DNA of 64,000 nucleotides from assembly GCF_000764025.1 (NCBI RefSeq), contig NZ_KN234750.1, positions 1 to 64,000 on the forward strand, read 5' to 3'. The stretch is from Pseudohaliea rubra DSM 19751 (GTDB lineage: Bacteria; Pseudomonadota; Gammaproteobacteria; Pseudomonadales; Halieaceae). Both the position numbers and the translations under genes were made by a program. Positions within the stretch are counted from its first letter, which is position 1, and every line of letters begins with the position of its first letter. The notes below the pieces were generated by a model. That model was not told the DNA's origin, made no database searches, and saw nothing but the letters and a program-made list of their open reading frames with translations. Of the stretch, positions 57,158-64,000 are shown one piece after another.

Positions 57158-59149
57158 ATGAGCCGTTTCGACAGTGTCCTTGTGGCCAACCGCGGCGAGA
57201 TTGCCGTACGGGTGATCCGCAGCGCCCGCGCCGCGGGCTACCGCACCATCGCCGTCTACTCTGATGCCGATGCCGGGGCGCCGCATGTCGCCGCCGCCGA
57301 CGACGCGGTGCGCATCGGTCCGGCGCCGGTAAAGGCGTCCTACCTCGACGGGGAGCGCATCCTCGAGGCGGCCCGGCGCGTCGGCGCCGGTGCCATCCAT
57401 CCGGGTTACGGTTTCCTGTCGGAGAATGCCGGCTTCGCCGCAGCCTGCAACGAAGCCGGCCTTGTGTTCATCGGCCCGTCGCCGGAGGCGATCGACCTTA
57501 TGGGCAACAAGGCAGCGGCAAAGCGGCGCATGCTCGACGCCGGCGTGCCCTGCATTCCCGGCTTCCAGGAGGCCGCCGCGGACGACGAGGCCCTTCTCGC
57601 CGCCGCCGGCGCGGTGGGCTACCCGCTCATGGTCAAGGCCGCTGCCGGTGGTGGCGGACGGGGCATGCGCCTCGTCGAGGCGCCCGAGGCGCTCGCCGGC
57701 GCGATCACCGCCGCCCGGTCGGAGGCGGAGAACGCCTTCGGCAGCGGCGAACTCATCCTCGAGCGGGCCCTTCTCGCAGCGCGCCATGTGGAGGTGCAGG
57801 TATTCGGCGACGAGCATGGCAACCATATCCACCTCGGCGAGCGCGATTGCTCCGTGCAGCGCCGGCACCAGAAGGTGGTTGAAGAGGCGCCGTGTCCGGT
57901 GATGACGCCGGCCCTGCGGCGCACCATGGGCGAGGCGGCGGTGGCCGCAGCCCGCAGCATTGCCTATGTCGGCGCCGGGACCGTGGAGTTCCTCCTCGAC
58001 AGCGATGGCAGCTTCTATTTCCTCGAGATGAATACCCGCCTTCAGGTGGAGCACCCGGTCACCGAGGCCGTGACGGGCCTCGACCTTGTCGCCCTGCAGC
58101 TCGCTGTCGCCGAGGGCGGGGTGCTCCCCATCGGCCAGGAAGCCGTGGACCTTCGCGGCCATGCCATCGAGGTGCGCCTCTACGCCGAGGACACGGCAAA
58201 CGGCTTCCTGCCCGCTACCGGTACCGCCACCGCCTGGGTGCCCCCGACCGGCGCGGGCATCCGCGTCGATCACGGCCTCGCCCCGGGCCAGACCGTCACC
58301 CCCTTCTACGACCCCATGGTCGCCAAGGTGATCGCCAGCGGGCCGGACCGGCCTACGGCGCTCCGGCGCCTGCGCCGGGCGCTCGAGGGCACGGTGCTGT
58401 TCGGCCTGCCGTCGAATCGCACCTTTCTGCTCCAGGTGCTCAGGGACCCGGTCTTCGCTGCCGGTGAGGCGACCACGACCTTTATCGACGAGCGTTTCCC
58501 GGGCGGCTCCGGTGCGCCGGTGCTTGAGGACGAGCACCTCTGCTGCGCAGCTCTGCTCCAGTACCTTGAGGCCCTCGCGGATTCTGAGGACCTGCGGGTG
58601 AGCGACGATGCGACCTGCGCCGGCTGGACGGGCCCTCGGATCATCGGTAGCTGCCGGCGCTACGAGCGCGACGGCGAGCACGTGGACGTGCGGCTACGCC
58701 AGCTTGCCCAGGATAGCTTTCTGGCCACGCTGGGCGAGCGTGAGCTGGTGCTTGAGCTGCACGAGGCCCCGGCCGAGGGCTGCCTGCGCCTGTCTGTGGA
58801 TGGTCTGCAGGCCACGGTTCCCTACGCCTTCACGGGGCCTGGTGAGGTCAGCCTGCAGTGGCGCGGTGAGGCGGCGGTGCTCACCGATGTCCTGGCGGCG
58901 CGGGCTGCGGGTCAGGCGGTCACCGGGGATGGAAGCGTCACCGCTCCGATGCACGGCAATCTCCTGCGCCTCCTGGTGGCTGTGGGGGATTCGGTCAGCG
59001 CCGGCGACGAGCTCGCCGTGGTGGAGGCTATGAAGATGGAGCACCGCCTGCAGGCGGCCGTCGACGGCACCGTGAGCGCCGTGCACGCCAGCGTTGGCGA
59101 GCAGGTCAGTGCCGGCGCCGTGCTCATCGAGATCGCCACGGCGGACTAG
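57158..59149 (+). CDS. Acyl-CoA carboxylase alpha subunit: biotin carboxylase with biotin carrier domain (AtuF-like)
   Basis: A 663-residue protein. Residues 1-450 form biotin carboxylase (LVANRGEIAVRVIRSARAAGY, the ATP-grasp glycine loop AAGGGGRGM, FLEMNTRLQVEHPVTE). A linker domain follows, and residues 590-663 form the biotin carrier with VEAMKMEH, the modified Lys being residue 626. It carboxylates its own biotin with bicarbonate and ATP and hands the CO2 to the beta subunit. GAGGAA precedes the ATG, one base after the crotonase stop. It ends the atuA operon; two hairpin repeats follow. Confidence 0.92.
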   Translation: MSRFDSVLVANRGEIAVRVIRSARAAGYRTIAVYSDADAGAPHVAAADDAVRIGPAPVKASYLDGERILEAARRVGAGAIHPGYGFLSENAGFAAACNEAGLVFIGPSPEAIDLMGNKAAAKRRMLDAGVPCIPGFQEAAADDEALLAAAGAVGYPLMVKAAAGGGGRGMRLVEAPEALAGAITAARSEAENAFGSGELILERALLAARHVEVQVFGDEHGNHIHLGERDCSVQRRHQKVVEEAPCPVMTPALRRTMGEAAVAAARSIAYVGAGTVEFLLDSDGSFYFLEMNTRLQVEHPVTEAVTGLDLVALQLAVAEGGVLPIGQEAVDLRGHAIEVRLYAEDTANGFLPATGTATAWVPPTGAGIRVDHGLAPGQTVTPFYDPMVAKVIASGPDRPTALRRLRRALEGTVLFGLPSNRTFLLQVLRDPVFAAGEATTTFIDERFPGGSGAPVLEDEHLCCAALLQYLEALADSEDLRVSDDATCAGWTGPRIIGSCRRYERDGEHVDVRLRQLAQDSFLATLGERELVLELHEAPAEGCLRLSVDGLQATVPYAFTGPGEVSLQWRGEAAVLTDVLAARAAGQAVTGDGSVTAPMHGNLLRLLVAVGDSVSAGDELAVVEAMKMEHRLQAAVDGTVSAVHASVGEQVSAGAVLIEIATAD

Positions 59150-59180
59150 CTTCGCGGAGCGGGCGTGCCCGCAGTGTCCC

Positions 59181-59270
59181 GGTACGGGCGCGGTCGGGTG
59201 CCCCCAGCCTTGCCCGGCCGGGACGCTCCCCGATACACGCTTTGTGGGGGCACCCGACCGCACCCGTCCC
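59181..59270. repeat. Hairpin repeat, copy B (26-bp stem, conserved loop)
   Basis: Arms 59181-59206 and 59245-59270 pair over 26 bp with two mismatches, one of which would be G-U in minus-strand RNA. The 38-nt loop reads GCCTTGCCCGGCCGGGACG and then CTCCCCGATACACGCTTTG. Stem sequence differs from copies A and C, yet pairing is kept. It stands 31 bp after the biotin carboxylase stop, within a 367-bp non-coding stretch (59150-59516) that also holds copy C and the iscR promoter. Confidence 0.85.
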
Positions 59271-59315
59271 TACCGCCCGGGTAATTTGACCGTGTTGAGA
59301 GTTGGCATAGCGGCA

Positions 59316-59390
59316 GGGGCGAGGGCGGGATACTGCTCTCAGTCGCTCCCCGTTACACGCTTTGTGAGAGCAGTATCCCGCCCTCGCCCC
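59316..59390. repeat. Hairpin repeat, copy C (26-bp perfect stem, shortened loop)
   Basis: Arms 59316-59341 and 59365-59390 pair perfectly over 26 bp. The loop is 23 nt and contains CTCCCCGTTACACGCTTTG, nearly identical to the 3' part of the copy B loop; the GCCCGGCCGGGAC half is missing. The stem matches copy A at 21 of 26 positions. Confidence 0.88.
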
Positions 59391-59446
59391 GGAATCAGCG
59401 CAGTATCTTTTCCGGCCGCCTTTACTTGACTTTTGCGAAGGGTCTT

Positions 59447-59479
59447 ATAGTTGACTAAAATACTAGGGAAAGGGATACT
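59447..59479 (+). promoter_or_regulatory. iscR/suf promoter with type 1 IscR site
   Basis: Bases 59447-59471 read ATAGTTGACTAAAATACTAG followed by GGAAA. This matches the type 1 IscR site of E. coli (ATAG-TTGAC, then an ACT and GGG block). The TTGACT (59451-59456) doubles as a -35 element, with GATACT (59474-59479) as -10 after 17 bp; the leader would be about 30 nt. [2Fe-2S]-IscR bound here would repress its own operon when Fe-S supply is adequate. Confidence 0.65.
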
Positions 59480-59516
59480 CCTGCGCTCACGCTGAACGCA
59501 GGGACGGACGGCAGCC

Positions 59517-60005
59517 ATGCGATTGACAACGAAAGGCCGCTACGCGGTCACTGCGATGCTCGACCTCGCCATCAACCAGCAGCGGGGTCCGATCCGGCTG
59601 GCGGCGATCTCGGATCGGCAGGGCATTTCTCTGTCCTACCTTGAGCAACTCTTTGCGCACCTGCGGCGTCGCGATCTCGTCAAGAGTGTTCGCGGTCCCG
59701 GTGGTGGCTATCAGTTGCGGCGGGATGCGGATTCCATCAGCATCGCCGAGGTCATTGCCGCGGTGAATGAGGATACCGATGCGACGCGCTGCGGCGGCAA
59801 GGGCGGTTGCCAGGACGGTGATACCTGCCTCACGCACCACCTTTGGATGGATCTGTCAGACCGGATCCGTGATTTCCTCCAGGACATCAGCCTTGGTGAC
59901 CTGGTAGGTCGCCATGAAATCCGCGAAATCTCCTTGGCCCAGCAGCGTCGCAGCAGCGAGCGCACCGGGGAGGAAGACAGCAGCCTGCTCATCGGGCGCG
60001 CCTGA
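59517..60005 (+). CDS. iscR: Rrf2-family Fe-S regulator of the SUF operon (IscR-like)
   Basis: A 162-residue Rrf2 protein. [19 protein letters not shown] and [22 protein letters not shown]-type residues form the winged helix-turn-helix, [12 protein letters not shown] is the wing. The cluster ligands are Cys-x5-Cys-x5-Cys-x2-His (CGGKGGC, then QDGDTC, then LTH), exactly the IscR pattern. It senses Fe-S status and controls sufBCDS, which starts 33 bp downstream. The binding site at its own promoter supports autoregulation. Confidence 0.9.
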   Translation: MRLTTKGRYAVTAMLDLAINQQRGPIRLAAISDRQGISLSYLEQLFAHLRRRDLVKSVRGPGGGYQLRRDADSISIAEVIAAVNEDTDATRCGGKGGCQDGDTCLTHHLWMDLSDRIRDFLQDISLGDLVGRHEIREISLAQQRRSSERTGEEDSSLLIGRA

Positions 60006-60038
60006 GCCGGAAGCGCATACAATAGAGGGGTAAGCACC

Positions 60039-61478
<1,440 letters not shown>

Positions 61479-61538
61479 GGCCCCGGCAGCCGGACAGGGA
61501 ACAGGGCGGCCTCCGAGGCCGCAGAACGGAGAGACCAG

Positions 61539-62288
61539 ATGCTGACCATCGACAACCTGCACGCCCGCGTGGAGGGCAAGGACATCCTCAAGGGACTGTC
61601 CCTTACAATTCCCCCGGGGGAGGTGCACGCCATCATGGGCCCGAACGGCTCCGGCAAGAGCACCCTTGGCCACGTTCTGGCCGGCCGCCCGGGCTATGAG
61701 GTGACCGCGGGCACTGTCACCTTCGACGGCAGAGACCTGCTCGCCATGGATACGGAAGAGCGCGCCCGCGCCGGCGTATTCCTCGCCTTCCAGTACCCGG
61801 TAGAGATTCCCGGTGTGAGCAACATGGAGTTCCTCAAGGCCAGCGTCGATGCGGTGCGCGAGCACCGGGGGGAGGAATCCCTGGACGCCGTCACCTTCAT
61901 GAAGAAGGCGCGCGCTGCCTGCAAAACGGCGAATCTGGACCAGACGTTCCTGAAGCGCGGCGTCAATGAGGGCTTCTCCGGCGGCGAGAAAAAGCGTAAC
62001 GAGCTGCTGCAGATGCTGCTCCTCGAGCCCACCCTCGGTATCCTCGACGAGACCGACAGCGGCCTCGATATCGACGCGCTTCAGGTCGTTGCCGAGGGCG
62101 TGAACAGTATGCGTGGTGCCGACCGCAGCTTCATCCTCGTCACCCACTACCAGCGCCTGCTCGACTACATTCAGCCGGACCGGGTACACGTGCTGGCCGG
62201 CGGACGCATTGTGCGCAGCGGGGATGCATCGCTCGCCCTGCACCTCGAAGACAAGGGCTACGCCTGGCTGGATGATGAGGTCGCCTGA
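61539..62288 (+). CDS. sufC: Fe-S cluster assembly ATPase SufC
   Basis: A 249-residue ABC-type ATPase. Walker A is GPNGSGKST, the signature is NEGFSGGEKKRNE, and Walker B is LGILDETDSGLDIDAL. The variants DETDSG and KKRNE are specific to SufC. It energises the SufBCD scaffold. Its TGA overlaps the ATG of sufD (TGATG), suggesting coupled translation. Confidence 0.96.
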   Translation: MLTIDNLHARVEGKDILKGLSLTIPPGEVHAIMGPNGSGKSTLGHVLAGRPGYEVTAGTVTFDGRDLLAMDTEERARAGVFLAFQYPVEIPGVSNMEFLKASVDAVREHRGEESLDAVTFMKKARAACKTANLDQTFLKRGVNEGFSGGEKKRNELLQMLLLEPTLGILDETDSGLDIDALQVVAEGVNSMRGADRSFILVTHYQRLLDYIQPDRVHVLAGGRIVRSGDASLALHLEDKGYAWLDDEVA

Positions 62289-63589
62289 TGGGCAGCATGC
62301 ATGAAACCCTCGCCGCGGGGGCCGCCGCGGCACCGGCCTGGCTCACGCCGGCCCGCGATGCGGCGCGGCAGGCCTGGAAGACAACGCCCCTGCCGACGCG
62401 CAAGACCGAGCAGTGGAAGTACACCAGCATCGCCCCGCTGGAGCAGGACTTCGGGCCCGGCCAGCCGGTCGCGCTCGACCGGGCTGCCGTAGACGGGCTG
62501 CTGCCGGACATCGGTGCCCTGCGCCTGGTTTTTGTGAACGGGCATTTCGCGCCGGCCCTGTCCAGCGACAAGCTGCCCGAGGGGCTTGAGCTGGTGCGTT
62601 TCGCCGAAGCCGACGACAGCCAGGCCGCGCGTATCCGTGAGCACCTGGGCAGTGCCCTGCCGGCGGGCGGTCATCCCTTTGCCACGCTCAATGGCGCCGC
62701 GCTTGGCGACGGCCTGTTCCTCGCCGTGGCGCCCGGCGCCAGTATTCACGAACCCCTGCAGCTGGCCTGGCTGACCGCCGGCGATGGCGAGCCGTTCACG
62801 GTTACCCCGCGTCTGCTGCTCCTTGCCGGTGAAAACAGCTGTCTGTCGGTGGTCGAGCATTTTGCCGATGCCGGCGGCAGTGCCCCGAGCTTCAGCAATG
62901 CGGTCACGGAGCTGCTGCTGGCCCCCGGCGCCACCGTCAATCACTACCGGCTTAACCTGGAGCAGGGCCACGCGCTGCACATCGGCGGCGTGCACGCGCG
63001 CCTCGACCGGGACGCCACGCTGAACAGCTTCTGCCTCGGTCTCGGTGCCGATCTGAAGCGCCTCGATCTGGTCGTGAACCTGGCCGGTCCCGGCGCCCAT
63101 GCGGAGCTTGATGGCATCTATCTTCCCCGCGGCGACGAGCACGTGGACTACCACACCTGCCTCGAGCATGCGGTACCCCATTGCACGTCTCTGGAGACCT
63201 TCCGGGGCGTGATCGGCGATCGCGCCCGGGCCGTGTTCAATGGCCGCATCCACATCCATCCGCAGGCTCAGAAGACCCGGGCGGAATTGTCGAACAAAAA
63301 CCTCCTGACCAGCGCCGACGCCGAGGTGAACAGCAAGCCGGAGCTGGAGATTTATGCCGACGACGTCCAGTGTGCGCACGGGGCGACGGTCGCACAGCTC
63401 GATACGCTGGCTCTGCACTACCTGCGCAGCCGCGGCGTTTCCCGGGCGGAGGCTGAGGTCATGCTCAGCTTCGGTTTTGTCAATGAAGTGCTCGAGAGTG
63501 CGCGCCTGGAGCCCCTGCGCGACGCGCTGCGCCCGCTGCTGGCGAGCCGCTTCGCCCGCGACCCCTCCCTCATGAGGCACCTGGCGTGA
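62288..63589 (+). CDS. sufD: Fe-S cluster assembly protein SufD
   Basis: A 433-residue SufD. The N-terminal helical part contains TRKTEQWKYTSIAPL, and the beta-helix core has VDYHTCLEHAVPHCTSLETFRGV, RAVFNGRIHIHPQAQKTRAELSNKNLL and CAHGATVAQLD with the conserved Cys and His. SufD pairs with SufB in the scaffold and is needed for iron acquisition. The stop overlaps the sufS GTG start. Confidence 0.95.
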   Translation: MGSMHETLAAGAAAAPAWLTPARDAARQAWKTTPLPTRKTEQWKYTSIAPLEQDFGPGQPVALDRAAVDGLLPDIGALRLVFVNGHFAPALSSDKLPEGLELVRFAEADDSQAARIREHLGSALPAGGHPFATLNGAALGDGLFLAVAPGASIHEPLQLAWLTAGDGEPFTVTPRLLLLAGENSCLSVVEHFADAGGSAPSFSNAVTELLLAPGATVNHYRLNLEQGHALHIGGVHARLDRDATLNSFCLGLGADLKRLDLVVNLAGPGAHAELDGIYLPRGDEHVDYHTCLEHAVPHCTSLETFRGVIGDRARAVFNGRIHIHPQAQKTRAELSNKNLLTSADAEVNSKPELEIYADDVQCAHGATVAQLDTLALHYLRSRGVSRAEAEVMLSFGFVNEVLESARLEPLRDALRPLLASRFARDPSLMRHLA

Positions 63590-64000
63590 ATCAACCGCAG
63601 AGCATCGTCGTCGAGTTCGACGCGGCGGACGTGCGCCGCGACTTCCCCATCCTTGCGCAGGAGATCAACGGTCATCCGCTGGTCTACCTCGACAATGCGG
63701 CAACGACGCAGAAGCCGGAGGTGGTCATCGAAGCCATCGCCGACTACTACCGCAGCGACAACGCCAATGTGCACCGCGGTGTGCACACGCTGAGTGACCG
63801 GGCCACACAGAAGTTCGAAGCCGCCCGGGAATCCGTTGCACGCTTTCTGGGCGTCAGCGACAGTCGCGAGGTGCTCTGGACCCGGGGCACCACGGAGTCT
63901 ATCAATCTCGTCGCCTACAGCTGGGCCCGGCAGCAGCTGCGCACCGGGGACCGGATTCTGGTGCCCTGGCTCGAGCACCACTCGGATATCGTGCCCTGGC
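63586..64000 (+). CDS. sufS: Cysteine desulfurase SufS, N-terminal fragment
   Basis: The gene starts with GTG at 63586 (GTGA overlap with the sufD stop) and continues past the window end. The 138 visible residues show DFPILAQEINGHPLVYLDNAATTQKP, NVHRGVHTLSDRAT, LWTRGTTESINLVAYSW and LEHHSD, the group II desulfurase pattern. The enzyme provides sulfur from cysteine to the scaffold with PLP. The catalytic Lys and Cys lie outside the window. Confidence 0.93.
   Translation, partial: MNQPQSIVVEFDAADVRRDFPILAQEINGHPLVYLDNAATTQKPEVVIEAIADYYRSDNANVHRGVHTLSDRATQKFEAARESVARFLGVSDSREVLWTRGTTESINLVAYSWARQQLRTGDRILVPWLEHHSDIVPW

Noticed and set aside
59181-59390. CRISPR-like or tandem repeat reading of the two hairpins near 59.3 kb
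   Set aside because: The units differ in stem sequence, are inverted rather than direct repeats, and there are no regular spacers or cas genes.

Overview
This is a GC-rich chromosomal window. The gene content (IscR-type SUF regulator with sufBCDS, SelO, Cho, PlsB, GpsA, TonB-dependent receptor, AsmA) points to an aerobic gammaproteobacterium that lives on lipids, amino acids and branched or terpenoid carbon. I cannot name the genus from sequence alone. Almost all of the window is coding. It contains one tRNA, no rRNA, no CRISPR array, no insertion sequence and no prophage.

Layout. 1-9.7 kb: the N-terminal part of a secreted PKD/PPC lipoprotein (probably a subtilase), a quinone reductase, an Fe-type alcohol dehydrogenase, an HSL-type esterase, an MBL-fold hydrolase, a GlpD-like dehydrogenase, two small proteins and a SpuC-like aminotransferase. 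9.7-18.6 kb: a nested hairpin repeat, a LuxR-type regulator, glutaryl-CoA dehydrogenase, a secreted hydrolase, an M48 peptidase, and the operon HAD-PlsC / gpsA / alkaline phosphatase. 18.7-23.2 kb: three membrane-associated glycosyltransferase-type genes. 23.3-28.5 kb: tRNA-Val(GAC) with promoter and terminator, then a minus-strand run of sterol desaturase, a fused PyrD-PyrK protein, a methyltransferase and selO. 28.6-34.6 kb: two amidohydrolases, a glycine-zipper lipoprotein, a small unknown protein and an AsmA protein. 34.7-42.1 kb: an overlapping photolyase/cho pair, two small genes, then plsB followed by a wax ester synthase/DGAT.

42.2-59.1 kb is the most unusual part. An operon for a B12-dependent acyl-CoA mutase (large subunit, B12 subunit, MeaB, a crotonase) is divergent from an Fe-ADH / TetR / CoA-ligase / TonB-receptor set. 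It is followed by a second TetR gene divergent from an AtuA-type carboxylase operon (atuA, carboxyltransferase, hydratase, biotin carboxylase). The mutase has lost several residues that define methylmalonyl-CoA mutase, and the carboxyltransferase looks unlike both the methylcrotonyl and geranyl types. I read this as an uptake and degradation island for a branched acyl compound whose identity the sequence does not give.

59.2-64 kb: two large hairpin repeats, then an IscR-controlled suf operon (iscR, sufB, sufC, sufD and the start of sufS).

Three hairpins (at 42.1, 59.2 and 59.35 kb) share a 26-bp stem length and a conserved loop while their stem sequences differ. They form one dispersed repeat family. 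Glycerolipid metabolism recurs across the window: GlpD-like, GpsA, HAD-PlsC, PlsB, WS/DGAT and alkaline phosphatase.
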